This document shows, one piece after another, positions 1-8,323 of a stretch of 64,000 nt of DNA (the first letter of the stretch is position 1; every line of letters begins with the position of its first letter). Where the stretch lies: the NCBI GenBank assembly GCA_013360915.1, contig JABWAT010000012.1, positions 1 to 64,000 on the forward strand, given 5' to 3'. The stretch comes from Bacteroidota bacterium (GTDB taxonomy: Bacteria; Bacteroidota; JABWAT01). The notes beneath the pieces are model-generated. The model did not search any database. It was given only the letters and a program-made list of their open reading frames with translations, and was not told the DNA's origin. The translations under genes were made by a program, and so were the position numbers.

Positions 1-886
1 ATATTTCAAGAGCCATTCGGTTGAGCGGGATCGTCACAACCCTTTCGGTCTTGACCATGTTCATCCTGATTTCCCGTACCGGTTGGCCGTTGATGCTTAT
101 CGATGTGAATATATGTTCGGGTGCCAACTGAGCCAAATCCGAATAACGCAGTCCGGTCACGCATGCAAAAATGAACACATCCCGGACGTGCTCCAGGCGT
201 TGGGAGTCCGGAGTACAACTGGCCAGGTTCTTCAACTCTTCCATTGTCAGGTAAACTTTGGCGGCTTCGCGTTTAGTAACCTTCACCTCGCTGAAGTCCC
301 CCTGAATGCCGGCTCCCCGTTTGTTCGCCCATGACACAAAGGTCCGCAAGGTTCCGATTTGCTTATGGACTGTGTTATCGGTCATTCCCTTCTTGTTATA
401 AAGGAAGCTAACGTATGAATCCAAAAACTCAGGGTTGAGTTCAGCTAAGTCTGGTTTTCGCTTCAGATGGTTGAAAAAGCTCTCCAAGTGGGTGAACATT
501 CCCCTATAAATTTTCATTGAAGCTTCCTTTGAGTAAGGTGCTTTGTGCTCGAGAAAATCTAATTTTATACGATTAAAGTCCTTCTGATCCGTTTCTTGTG
601 GCCGGATGAAGTCTGAGACATTTTGGACAGATGGCATCCGCCCTTCCGCCCGTTCTTGCCTTACATATTTCCGAAGTCTATCTTCAAATGCCTGTAAAAG
701 AAGGTTGAGCTCTATTGAGCCACGCGCATTTCTTTTTACTCTTTGGGTCTTTTCGTCCCAAAATCGGGGATCAATCTTTTCGCCTGTATAGAATCTGAAT
801 TTTTTCCCCCGATCCTGGTAGACAAGAAAAATAGGACGGAGGCCATCAGTACTTTGATGCCAAAGGTAGAAGTTTATTGTTGCCAT
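1..886 (-). CDS. tyrosine-type site-specific integrase, 3' end outside window
   Basis: An open frame runs leftwards from an ATG at 886 to the window edge without a stop (295 codons). The N-terminal ~100 residues read like the arm-binding domain of Bacteroidota-type integrases (start MATINFYLWHQS, then FWDEKTQRVKRNARG). A SAM-like core-binding domain follows (~110-200), then the start of the catalytic domain: TGLRYSDLAQL holds the first catalytic Arg, and the beta-hairpin Lys is in MVKTERVVTIPLN. The HxxR, second His/Trp and nucleophilic Tyr would lie beyond position 1. It would recombine att sites of an integrative element. TGTGTCA repeats and a tmRNA-like att core lie just upstream of its start (889-1041), which suggests that the element extends leftwards. 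Whether the gene is intact cannot be seen. Confidence 0.9.
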   Translation of the reverse strand, partial: MATINFYLWHQSTDGLRPIFLVYQDRGKKFRFYTGEKIDPRFWDEKTQRVKRNARGSIELNLLLQAFEDRLRKYVRQERAEGRMPSVQNVSDFIRPQETDQKDFNRIKLDFLEHKAPYSKEASMKIYRGMFTHLESFFNHLKRKPDLAELNPEFLDSYVSFLYNKKGMTDNTVHKQIGTLRTFVSWANKRGAGIQGDFSEVKVTKREAAKVYLTMEELKNLASCTPDSQRLEHVRDVFIFACVTGLRYSDLAQLAPEHIFTSISINGQPVREIRMNMVKTERVVTIPLNRMALEI

Positions 887-888
887 GA

Positions 889-918
889 TGTGTCAGCCTG
901 TGTGTCAATTCTGGGTCA
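889..918. repeat. TGTGTCA short repeats upstream of integrase
   Basis: TGTGTCA occurs at 889-895 and 901-907, and a related GGGTCA at 913-918. All lie immediately upstream of the integrase start. The same word returns at 1083-1089 inside an inverted repeat. Clustered short repeats beside an integrase can be arm-type or excisionase binding sites. That role is inferred from position only. Confidence 0.35.
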
Positions 919-1016
919 ATGTGATGCAATCGAATTGAGGAAAACACTGTAATAATATACAGTTTGACAACCAAAAACTATTAATTTTCAATACATTCAA
1001 CAACAATAGGAAGCAA

Positions 1017-1041
1017 GGGGCAATCCCGCCACCTCCACTGA
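1017..1041 (+). other. att-like copy of a tmRNA (ssrA) 3' end
   Basis: The stretch CAATCCCGCCACCTCCACTGA (1021-1041, key part CCCGCCACCTCCAC) matches the T-stem 3' strand plus acceptor strand typical of tmRNA genes (CCCGCC-CTCCACCA). No T-loop, 5' acceptor strand or other tmRNA body lies in the bases before it. A lone 3' end about 130 bp upstream of an integrase is the usual look of the displaced attachment half-site of an element inserted in ssrA. If so, the island lies to the left, the intact ssrA is at its far end on the plus strand, and host DNA begins near 1042. A serine-type tRNA end is a less good match. Confidence 0.45.
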
Positions 1042-1083
1042 TTTATGCCTTTTTGGCTCTTTTTTGACCGTTTTTTGGTTGTT

Positions 1084-1101
1084 GTGTCAATTTTCTGACA
1101 C
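1084..1101. repeat. perfect inverted repeat GTGTCA-N6-TGACAC
   Basis: GTGTCA at 1084-1089 and TGACAC at 1096-1101 form a perfect 6-bp dyad with a 6-nt spacer, between the att-like site and the gene remnant. It shares the TGTGTCA word with the repeats beside the integrase start. It may be a recombinase or regulator site; no function is shown. Confidence 0.35.
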
Positions 1102-1140
1102 TCCGCCCTGAGTATCAATCTGTTTCAACTGGTTTACTTT

Positions 1141-1332
1141 TCTCAGTGTCGTTTAACCGGGTTTTCCCGATCAGGTTGCGACATTGAAGTCGCCATCTGC
1201 GAACCTGCCTGTCCCTTACAACCTGCCCGGAACCTGGCTTCAAAACTGAACGAACATGCACCAATCTCCTGGCATGTGGATGTGGTCGCCCCGGAGCATC
1301 TGAATGTTCAGGCTACAAAAAGGGTGTGGTGA
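1141..1332 (+). pseudogene. decayed MNT-type nucleotidyltransferase fragment
   Basis: Frame from 1141 to the TGA at 1330-1332 reads SRSGCDIEVAI, then SKLNEHAPISWHVDVV and PEHLN before a stop. This resembles the GSRARG..SDIDLAI core and the later 'W.VDVV' strand of MNT-domain minimal nucleotidyltransferases (MntA antitoxin-like). The start codon, the canonical GS motif and the C-terminus are missing, so it is most likely a gene remnant next to the island boundary. The call rests on motif similarity alone and a chance frame cannot be excluded. The rest of 887-1373 holds no gene I can support. Confidence 0.35.
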
Positions 1333-1373
1333 TTTTCATGCGAGGAAATAGGAAAGTCGTTTAAGTTAATATC

Positions 1374-1511
1374 TCACAACCCAAAATACCGGAATTCGGC
1401 TCCCGGTGTTTCCAGGGCGTAGAGGATGAACAGAATCATCAGTAGGTACACAACGGTGATGAGTCCATTGGCGAGAGGTTTGGGAAGGTATTTACATAAA
1501 AAAGAATACAT
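1374..1511 (-). CDS. DltX-like 45-aa membrane microprotein
   Basis: A 45-codon frame starts at the ATG at 1511 and overlaps the MBOAT gene by 20 nt. It has a short basic N-terminus (MYSFLCKYLPKP), one strong membrane helix (~16-33, GLITVVYLLMILFILYAL) and the C-terminal tail ETPGAEFRYFGL. One helix plus a terminal F-x-Y-F-x-(hydrophobic) motif is the architecture of DltX, the ~50-residue partner in D-alanylation. The same motif ends many AlgI/DltB-family MBOAT proteins, where the tyrosine is held to be the acyl relay residue. Inference: this peptide takes the acyl group from the MBOAT protein outside the membrane. The alternative is a detached C-terminus of the MBOAT gene created by a frameshift in the T-run near 1500. 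Last gene of the operon. Confidence 0.65.
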   Translation of the reverse strand: MYSFLCKYLPKPLANGLITVVYLLMILFILYALETPGAEFRYFGL

Positions 1512-2646
1512 AACGCCCGATGGTATGGAATAAGTCGGTGTAAATGGTCAGGGATTTTTCAAGACTGTGTTCCTTGGTGATGGCAAAACTGAGGATGACC
1601 ACCTGAAGGGTAAAGACAATACTGATGGCCCGTTTCCACCAGGGACTGCTTTCAGGTGCAGGCCGAACCGACCGGTACCATTGCCAGATGGCGATAGCTG
1701 CACCATGATACAACGCCCACAACAGATATCGCCAGGAAAGTTCATGCCACAACCCGATCACCAGCATTGTGCAGATCACACCGATATAGGCATTTCTGGT
1801 CTGGGCAAAAATGGGAAAAAACACATATCGTTTGGTCCAGTCGGTAAGCGACATGTGCCAGCGTTTCCAGAACTCATTGATGTTGACGGCCAAAAAAGGA
1901 AAGTTAAAGTTTTCGGGTAACCGGAATCCGGCCAAAAGCCCCGCTCCCAGAATGATATCGGTAAAGCCCGAGAATTGGAAATACAGGTTAGCTCCATACC
2001 GGATGCAATCGAGATAACCAGCCAGCCCGGGATCGGTGACGGCACCGCTATTGAGCCACTGATTAAACTTCATCGAAACCAGAAAATTGGCCAGTACCAC
2101 AATTTTAAAATACCCAAAAAGCAGTCGCTCCAGTCCTTCAGAAACCTGATCCAAAGACCATGAATGTGCTTGACGGTTTGTTTCAAAGTCGGGGTAACCG
2201 TGAATGGGACCAGCCGGCATGGTCAGTGGAAAAAACAACCAGGCCAGAAAGCCGGAAAAGGACAGAGATTCCACCTTTCCCTTATAAACCTCTGTCAGAA
2301 GATGAATGGCCTTGGGTATCAGGTAAGAGACGCCGATGGTTGCCAGCATCCAGGCCGGTGATACGTCGGGTCCCTGCCCGGTCAGCCATTTATTAACCAC
2401 AAATAAAACAGCGAGAATCGAAAGTCCGGCCAGCCAGGCAGCGGAGGATAACGATCCGGTTCTTATCAACCACCAGACACTGACGGCTGAAAACCCAAAA
2501 AACACCAGAGACCATGGCATCATGATGGCCAGAAACACCATTCCGGTCAACGCCATCAGCCAGGGCCAGGCCAGCCGGTTAGCCACGGCAAGCAGCAGAA
2601 TGGATCCGGTCAGAAAAAGGGTGAATTCAACGGACAGAATCTGCAT
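1492..2646 (-). CDS. MBOAT-family membrane O-acyltransferase, DltB/AlgI-like
   Basis: 384-residue polytopic membrane protein, close to DltB length (~400). Family hallmarks are present: NEFWKRWHMSLTDWTKRYVFFPI (the W-H-x-S loop) and MLVIGLWHELSWRYLLWALYHG, which holds the invariant catalytic His in 'LWH'. DltB has 'LWHG' where this has 'LWHE'. In the Dlt system this protein passes an acyl group from a cytosolic carrier protein across the membrane. The start at 2646 overlaps the SGNH gene by 20 nt, and the stop overlaps the microprotein by 20 nt. The C-terminus (..GRYVFFFM) lacks the usual F-x-Y-F tail, which is instead carried by the downstream 45-residue peptide. Substrate and acceptor are unknown. 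Confidence 0.88.
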   Translation of the reverse strand: MQILSVEFTLFLTGSILLLAVANRLAWPWLMALTGMVFLAIMMPWSLVFFGFSAVSVWWLIRTGSLSSAAWLAGLSILAVLFVVNKWLTGQGPDVSPAWMLATIGVSYLIPKAIHLLTEVYKGKVESLSFSGFLAWLFFPLTMPAGPIHGYPDFETNRQAHSWSLDQVSEGLERLLFGYFKIVVLANFLVSMKFNQWLNSGAVTDPGLAGYLDCIRYGANLYFQFSGFTDIILGAGLLAGFRLPENFNFPFLAVNINEFWKRWHMSLTDWTKRYVFFPIFAQTRNAYIGVICTMLVIGLWHELSWRYLLWALYHGAAIAIWQWYRSVRPAPESSPWWKRAISIVFTLQVVILSFAITKEHSLEKSLTIYTDLFHTIGRYVFFFM

Positions 2647-3568
2647 ACACCTCCTGATTGACCAGTTGAATAATGGCAGGAAGTAACTGTCGGCGGCCCT
2701 GAATGTTCAGATGTCCCGGATCACGGAACAGCCTGTTTTCAGGTACCGGAATGGACGGCCAGATAGCAACTGCCTGACTATCTGAAAACGCACGGCTGAA
2801 TTCGGACGTGAATTGGGTTTTCAATCCAACTAAAATTGGGTTTTTTTCAAATTGGGCAATTCGAGGCAATACCAGAATCCGGATTCGGGTGCCCATTGCC
2901 GATAGATCGAGCAAGCGCTGAATCAGGTCGGGAGACAGTAGTGGATGATCGGAAAGAAAACCCTGGCTGAGACCATCTGCTTTCGATTCCAGTTCCTCTG
3001 GTTTTACTTCCCGTTTCAGCTGACGCTTGTTTCTTTTATTGGTCAGAAATTCTGTCTCATCCTCGGGAGAATTGGCACGGAGGGCAAATTTGAGAAAATT
3101 GTCCTCTGCTCCGGCAAGTGATCGAATCTTTCCCCTGAAAATTTCAAGCGGACTTTCGGCCGGTGTCGGTCGGTTCGTCAGCAGTAAGGACTGATCAATC
3201 ACCAGCAAATCGGGCGGATGTTGAATAATCATATCCAATACAGGCAGGTAGTCCAATGCCGATCCCTGATACCGAATGAACCGGACAGATTTTACGACTT
3301 TTCCTGTCCTTTGGGTAAATGCTGTTTCAAAGGAGTTATCGAAAGGAACCGCATGTTTCAGAATCGAGGAGCCCAGAAATACCACAACCGGGGTTTCGGT
3401 TTTGGTTCTGATTTGCAGCAATCGCTCCTGTGCCTGCTGGTTCAATGCCGCCTTAATAGCTCCGGTTTCTGCCGACAGCAACCAGACTGCCAGGCCTCCA
3501 GCAGCCAGAAGGACGGTTAGCCAGACACCCGGGCCGGGAAACCGCTGCTCAGTTTTTACGTCGTTCAT
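2627..3568 (-). CDS. membrane-anchored SGNH hydrolase-like protein, DltD-like
   Basis: 313 residues from the ATG at 3568, preceded by GGATGG; upstream in-frame codons lie inside the previous gene. One N-terminal membrane helix (~13-32, VWLTVLLAAGGLAVWLL), then an extracytoplasmic domain. FLGSSILKHA (~65-74) carries the GSS nucleophile Ser, and DPGHLNIQGRRQL near the C-terminus carries the Asp-x-x-His pair of SGNH enzymes. The topology (N-in, single helix, SGNH domain outside) and the DPGHLN..G block resemble DltD and AlgJ/AlgX-type proteins, which complete acyl transfer onto an envelope polymer. It overlaps both neighbours by 20 nt. Family membership is well supported; acyltransferase rather than hydrolase activity is inferred from context. 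Confidence 0.75.
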   Translation of the reverse strand: MNDVKTEQRFPGPGVWLTVLLAAGGLAVWLLSAETGAIKAALNQQAQERLLQIRTKTETPVVVFLGSSILKHAVPFDNSFETAFTQRTGKVVKSVRFIRYQGSALDYLPVLDMIIQHPPDLLVIDQSLLLTNRPTPAESPLEIFRGKIRSLAGAEDNFLKFALRANSPEDETEFLTNKRNKRQLKREVKPEELESKADGLSQGFLSDHPLLSPDLIQRLLDLSAMGTRIRILVLPRIAQFEKNPILVGLKTQFTSEFSRAFSDSQAVAIWPSIPVPENRLFRDPGHLNIQGRRQLLPAIIQLVNQEVYADSVR

Positions 3569-5372
3569 TGACCATCCGGATAGCGGTTCCGAGTGAATCG
3601 ATGGAAATGACATCCCGGGTCGAAAACCGGATGCCAAATTCCTTTTCAAGTCCTGTGACCAGGTTCATGTGACCGAGAGAATCCCAGCCGCGGGTCGAAG
3701 CCGCATTGGTCTGCTCGGTCAACGATTGAACCGGACTGCTGAATGCCTTTGCGGCAATGCGGAACACCCGGTCGTGGGTATCAGTGGCGTTTGAAGGATG
3801 GGACGCACCTTCGCTGATTTTCTTCTGAATCAATTCCCGGACTTCGTTGATTTTAACTTTCCCTGCCGGACCTTTGGGTAAATCACCCAGAAACACAATC
3901 TGATCGGGGACGTGCTCGGGGGCCAGAAACTCCCGGCTTGCCTGAAGAATATCCTGTTCGGATGGATGCTGACCTTCTTTTAGATGAACGGCTACCAGAA
4001 CCCGCTCACCCCAGGTGTCATCGGGAAATCCGACCGCGAGACATTCCAGCACGGCCTGATTCCGGTTAATAGCAGCCGTCACTTCTTCGGCATACACATT
4101 TACTCCACCACGGATGATCAGGTTTTTCTTCCGGCCGGTTATGTGAACAAATCCATCTTCATCCACCATTGCAAGATCACCGGTTTTAAACCATCCATCT
4201 GCCATCACTTCTGATGTTGCTGCCGGATTCCGGTAATATCCAGTCAACAGGTTGGGGCCCCTCAGAAATAATTCACCCGGTCCGGAATCCTGACCGGGTT
4301 CCCGATCAATCCGGATCTCACAATCCACCGGCTTACCAATGGTTCCGATCTTCATGATATCAGCAGACGGACCGCAAAAAATGCCACCGGTAACCGATTC
4401 GGTAAGACCGTACATATTATACAGGGGTTTTCCGAAGGTGGAAACAAACGATTCCCATAAGGACACTTCCAGTTTACTGGCGCTGGAAAGGGAGTATCTG
4501 AAATCGGGGCTATTCAGCGAATCGGTGAATCCTTCCGACATTTTCTGCATGAACATCAGCATGGTCGGGACAGTCACGAAATGGGTGATCCGATACCGTT
4601 TGAAAGCCTGAAACAGGTCGGGAATGGTTTGAATGGAAAATCCGAATGGTCGAACCCAGGCCGATCCGCACCAGGCGTTCAGAAACAAACCCTGAATCAG
4701 ACCATCAGCATGATGACCGGGTAAAATATTCAGCATCCGGTCGCCGGGTTTGTATCCGTAAACGTTCCGGAAGGTTTCCAGATGGGCAATCAGTGCTCCG
4801 TAAGAGATCATGACCCCTTTGGGTTCTGATGTCGTCCCCGAGGTAAATAACACGTAAGCCAACGTTTCGGATGGGACAGTAACCGGGGCCGGATTAAGTG
4901 CATCACCGGAAGAAAGAATCGAGACCAGTGATGGTTCTGCCGCGGAATCGGGTGCTGTGGTTTTGATAAATTTCGAAAGCAGGGACCCGGTTTTTTTGAC
5001 TGCGGAACCGGGAGTCAGCACACGGACTTCAGCGGACACTCCGGGAACCGTCTGATCCGAAACGACCACTTTCACGCCGGTTTTTTCAATTAGCGATTTC
5101 AATCCGGCAGGCGTGGTTCCGGCATCGGCAATCAGCACGGGTTTGCCCGACAGCAACTGCGTGTAAATCACCACCGCCTGATGCCATGGATCGGAAAGCG
5201 CAATCAGTATCTCGTTATCAGAGGAATGATTGGCAACCAGCCAGGCGTTGAACCGGCGGCAGGCCAACGCCAGATCACCATACGTGTACTGTCCGCTCCC
5301 GGTAATCAGATACAGATCATCGGGTGAATCGGGTTGAAAAGCGCGCTTGAAAAGTAATTGAGGATTCAGCAT
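3549..5372 (-). CDS. AMP-ligase fused to acyl carrier protein (DltA+DltC-like)
   Basis: 607 residues. Residues ~1-510 are an ANL-superfamily adenylating enzyme: YVLFTSGTTSEPKGV (P-loop/A3), MYGLTES (A5), GWFKTGDLAMVDEDG (A7), GRKKNLIIRGG (A8) and GPAGKVKI with the A10 catalytic Lys. Residues ~525-607 are a carrier protein whose phosphopantetheine Ser lies in GWDSLGHMNLV. Activation and carrier loading are therefore on one chain, whereas Gram-positive dlt operons have separate DltA and DltC. The reaction would be acid + ATP to acyl-AMP, then acyl-S-carrier. The acid cannot be read from the sequence: it could be an amino acid, a beta-amino acid or a short acyl group. RBS AAGGAA lies 3 nt before the ATG at 5372. 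Next gene in the operon is the SGNH protein. Confidence 0.85.
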   Translation of the reverse strand: MLNPQLLFKRAFQPDSPDDLYLITGSGQYTYGDLALACRRFNAWLVANHSSDNEILIALSDPWHQAVVIYTQLLSGKPVLIADAGTTPAGLKSLIEKTGVKVVVSDQTVPGVSAEVRVLTPGSAVKKTGSLLSKFIKTTAPDSAAEPSLVSILSSGDALNPAPVTVPSETLAYVLFTSGTTSEPKGVMISYGALIAHLETFRNVYGYKPGDRMLNILPGHHADGLIQGLFLNAWCGSAWVRPFGFSIQTIPDLFQAFKRYRITHFVTVPTMLMFMQKMSEGFTDSLNSPDFRYSLSSASKLEVSLWESFVSTFGKPLYNMYGLTESVTGGIFCGPSADIMKIGTIGKPVDCEIRIDREPGQDSGPGELFLRGPNLLTGYYRNPAATSEVMADGWFKTGDLAMVDEDGFVHITGRKKNLIIRGGVNVYAEEVTAAINRNQAVLECLAVGFPDDTWGERVLVAVHLKEGQHPSEQDILQASREFLAPEHVPDQIVFLGDLPKGPAGKVKINEVRELIQKKISEGASHPSNATDTHDRVFRIAAKAFSSPVQSLTEQTNAASTRGWDSLGHMNLVTGLEKEFGIRFSTRDVISIDSLGTAIRMVNERRKN

Positions 5373-5379
5373 GGTTTCC

Positions 5380-8235
5380 TTAATCGGTGGGTAACAAATT
5401 GGCTAATTGTGTGCGCAGTGTTTTTCCATTTACGCCAGAGGGAATGGATTCCACTTTGAAATACCGGTCGGGTAATTTCCCCGGCCCCAGATGACTGGTG
5501 ATAAACTGGTTCAAACCAGATTGAATGGAGTCGATGGAAACGCCCGTGCGTAGAACCAAAGCTGCAAAAATACGCTCCTCACCGGTTGAACTCGTCTTTG
5601 AAACCACACCTGCATGTTCCACATCGGGATGTGCAACCAGAACCGATTCCAGTTCATCCGGAATCAGAATATTGCCATCCCGGGTTTTGATGATGTCCCG
5701 AATCCGTCCCTTGATCAGAATATCCTCGCCAGGCAGACGAACCACGCGATCGCCTGTGAAGAAATATCCCGTTCCGGGATTGGATCCCGGCTGATTCCAG
5801 TATCCCGACATGAGATTCAGACTGAAGATGGCCAGTTCGCCCGGCTGATCATCCCGTATCAGATTTCCATCCGGATCTAATACATGCGCCAGACAATCGA
5901 CCGGTTTACCAATGGAATCCGGTACCGGTTCTTCACCGGCTCGTTGTGACACGCAGATACCCGAAGTTTCCGTCAGGCCGTAATAGTTCAAAACCGGAAC
6001 GGATGTCAGTTGTTCAAATCCGGTTTTCACAGCATCCGGAAGTGCCGTTCCGGTGCAGAGAACCAGCTTTAGATGATTAAATGCATAAACAGGAAGGTGT
6101 TCCCTGAAAGCCAGCACCTGTCTTAGAAACGCAGGAACGGTGCTCATGTGGGTGACCTGATTGCGGTAGAGGATATCAAGCAGGGCCGGTAAATGGCCAC
6201 GGTCTTCCGCCGGGGCAATGATGACCGGACAAGCGGCTGCAACGGTGGCAAAGACCGGATTCCTGAGTCCGCTCATGGTAAAGGCATCGCCGGGTGAGAG
6301 AAAACGGGTTTCTTCATTCATCCCGAATGCTTTTTCTGCATTCCAGGTACTGCGGAACATAGCCCGGTGAGACAGACAAACTCCCTTGGGCAGATTGGTT
6401 GTTCCAGATGTGAACAAAATAACAGCCAGATCTTCGGGTCCCGGAGACCTGGTCGGATAGGACCCACCATCCGATTCCTCGAGCCAGCCGGAAAGCGTTG
6501 GGAAGTTGCCGCTGTTGTTTACTTCAGGATCATCGGTTTCGATGAGTGGAACAGTCAGTGTCACATTGGTAACCGGCGAACCAGGATGCGCAAATATGAG
6601 TGACGGTTTCACCTGTTCAATAATCCGTTGACAGTTGTCGGCAGGCAGGGCCGGATCGATGGGAACCGCCACCATGCCTTCCAGAACAGCCGCCCAGATA
6701 ATCAGGGCCACCTCTTCCTGAAAGGGGGACTGAATCAGAATACGGTCACCCGGCCGGAATCTTTGCTGCAACAACCGGTTTCTGATAAGACCAACCAGTT
6801 CATCGGCTTGCGAAAAGGTATAACCCGATCCGTCTGCTCCTGAAACCAGCCATTGGGTATCAGGAGCGTGATCCTGCGTTTTTTTCCACAGATGGGCCAG
6901 CGTCATCTGATCCATGGAGGTGTGCAACTGCTGGGTGGAATGAAGAAACTGCAACCGGAAGGTGGAAGAGGGTACCCGGAAAACCGAACACACTTTCAAA
7001 TCAATGAGGTGTGTGAGTCTGGACTCGAATTCGGATTCAGGCAGAGGGAGTTTTTGCCGGATTTCATCGACCGACAATCCTTCCCCGGCCAGGTACAGGA
7101 TTTTGCAGTCGGTTACCGACAGATCAACCGGAAAGTCACTGAATTGTTTTTTGAAAATAGGATGCCGGAACAGAAAGTAGCTGACCGTGTCGTTGCGGTA
7201 AGCCGGATCCAGCGTGGCGATTCCACGGTTCAGATCCAGCCGGATGGCCGGATTGACAATGATGTGCAGATCGGAGCCACTCAGACCAGGAACCGGGCGT
7301 TTTTTAAGCGGAACAACAGGAAACGAATTGGGAAGAATGGCGAGCAGACCGTTGTATTCCGGCTGATCGGGAGAGGATTCTGCCTGAATGGTTTCGGGGC
7401 GATCATACAGCACCGGTTCGGAAAGGACCAGTCCTTTCAGCGGAAGGTCTTTCAGGCGTTTTTTAAAGTAGAAGTCGTACTCTTTTCCATGCCGGATGGA
7501 TCCGCCCCGTTCAAAAAAGGGATCGGGTTCGTGGTTCGACATGTGAACGTGTGGGAAGAAAATGAGTCCGTCTGATGTGCGCAGCCGAAGCAACTCATTC
7601 ACCACGTTGCTCATGGAGTACCGGTGCATGGTATCGAGACCGTACACCAGTTTCACCGACTGGCTGAGAAGGGGAAGCGGTTGATTCATGGAGTGAAACA
7701 GAACCGAAACCCTGTCGGGCAACCGGTTTTCGCCATACCAATACCAGAAACCGGGATAGCCAAGTGTATCATTGTTTCCTTCCCATACCGACACAATCTG
7801 CTGATCGGGAAACAATCCGCTCAGGTAGCCGGGAGTCCAGCCGGTGCGGCACCAGGTGTCGAGAATAACCTCGCCGGGTTTTAACCGCGGAGTGATTTTT
7901 TCAATAAAGGGTTCGAAGGCAACTGAGGATTCATTGAACGGCTGCATACCGGCGTAAATATCATACACTTTGCGGGCTGCCTTCTTCTCCAGAAAATCCT
8001 CATAGACCGCTGGTGGCTGACCGAGCAGGTTAATCAATGTCTGAAACGGTCCCACCAGATCATCGGAAAGCATGTCGCGCGTCTCGGTGAAAAAATACAG
8101 TCTTCCCACAGCCGGGGTGGCGGTGACGCATTTCCCGCACATCATCAGGTCGAAAGCCGATTCCCTGATGAGAATACCCGTTGACCGTCGTTCCAGTGGT
8201 TCCTGGCAGCGTGGACAAATCAGTAATGAATCCAT
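5380..8235 (-). CDS. Zn-ribbon/methyltransferase-like/AMP-ligase fusion protein
   Basis: 951 residues from the ATG at 8235 (MDSLLICPRCQEPL); a longer frame to 8379 would run into the aminotransferase gene. Order: Zn-ribbon CPRC...CGKC (~7-35), methyltransferase-like Rossmann region (~60-330), a linker with a winged-helix look (~390-450), and an ANL adenylation domain (~480-951). The ligase has LAVILFTSGTTNLPKGV, YYGLTETSG, YFFTGDRV, KGRIRDIIK and a C-terminal Lys in GVNGKTLRTQL, and has no carrier domain. The methyltransferase motif I is degenerate (ILDTWCRTGW instead of LDxGCGxG) and the acidic end of strand 2 is weak, so this half may bind rather than methylate. A second ligase in one operon suggests two activated acids, or activation of a precursor. 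Seven nt separate it from the next gene. Confidence 0.75.
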   Translation of the reverse strand: MDSLLICPRCQEPLERRSTGILIRESAFDLMMCGKCVTATPAVGRLYFFTETRDMLSDDLVGPFQTLINLLGQPPAVYEDFLEKKAARKVYDIYAGMQPFNESSVAFEPFIEKITPRLKPGEVILDTWCRTGWTPGYLSGLFPDQQIVSVWEGNNDTLGYPGFWYWYGENRLPDRVSVLFHSMNQPLPLLSQSVKLVYGLDTMHRYSMSNVVNELLRLRTSDGLIFFPHVHMSNHEPDPFFERGGSIRHGKEYDFYFKKRLKDLPLKGLVLSEPVLYDRPETIQAESSPDQPEYNGLLAILPNSFPVVPLKKRPVPGLSGSDLHIIVNPAIRLDLNRGIATLDPAYRNDTVSYFLFRHPIFKKQFSDFPVDLSVTDCKILYLAGEGLSVDEIRQKLPLPESEFESRLTHLIDLKVCSVFRVPSSTFRLQFLHSTQQLHTSMDQMTLAHLWKKTQDHAPDTQWLVSGADGSGYTFSQADELVGLIRNRLLQQRFRPGDRILIQSPFQEEVALIIWAAVLEGMVAVPIDPALPADNCQRIIEQVKPSLIFAHPGSPVTNVTLTVPLIETDDPEVNNSGNFPTLSGWLEESDGGSYPTRSPGPEDLAVILFTSGTTNLPKGVCLSHRAMFRSTWNAEKAFGMNEETRFLSPGDAFTMSGLRNPVFATVAAACPVIIAPAEDRGHLPALLDILYRNQVTHMSTVPAFLRQVLAFREHLPVYAFNHLKLVLCTGTALPDAVKTGFEQLTSVPVLNYYGLTETSGICVSQRAGEEPVPDSIGKPVDCLAHVLDPDGNLIRDDQPGELAIFSLNLMSGYWNQPGSNPGTGYFFTGDRVVRLPGEDILIKGRIRDIIKTRDGNILIPDELESVLVAHPDVEHAGVVSKTSSTGEERIFAALVLRTGVSIDSIQSGLNQFITSHLGPGKLPDRYFKVESIPSGVNGKTLRTQLANLLPTD

Positions 8236-8323
8236 GATTAAACGTGTCCTGTCTGGTTGGTTAGGTTTCTGCTCGGGTCGTTGTCTGGAGAAGTTGAACT
8301 GAATATGGTTACGGATCGGAACA

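Noticed and set aside
1017-1041. complete tmRNA or tRNA gene
   Set aside because: Only the 3' end is present; no T-loop, 5' acceptor strand or tag-coding region precedes it.
1374-2646. MBOAT gene broken by a frameshift at its 3' end
   Set aside because: Not fully excluded, but the MBOAT part has normal DltB length, the peptide has its own ATG and helix, and its 20-nt overlap equals the other junctions of the operon.
1492-5372. naming the genes dltA-D
   Set aside because: The activated acid and acceptor cannot be read from the sequence, and the lineage looks Gram-negative; only similarity of machinery is claimed.
6853-7575. 240-codon open frame on the plus strand
   Set aside because: Antisense to the methyltransferase-like/AMP-ligase gene; no start signal and biased composition typical of a mirror frame.
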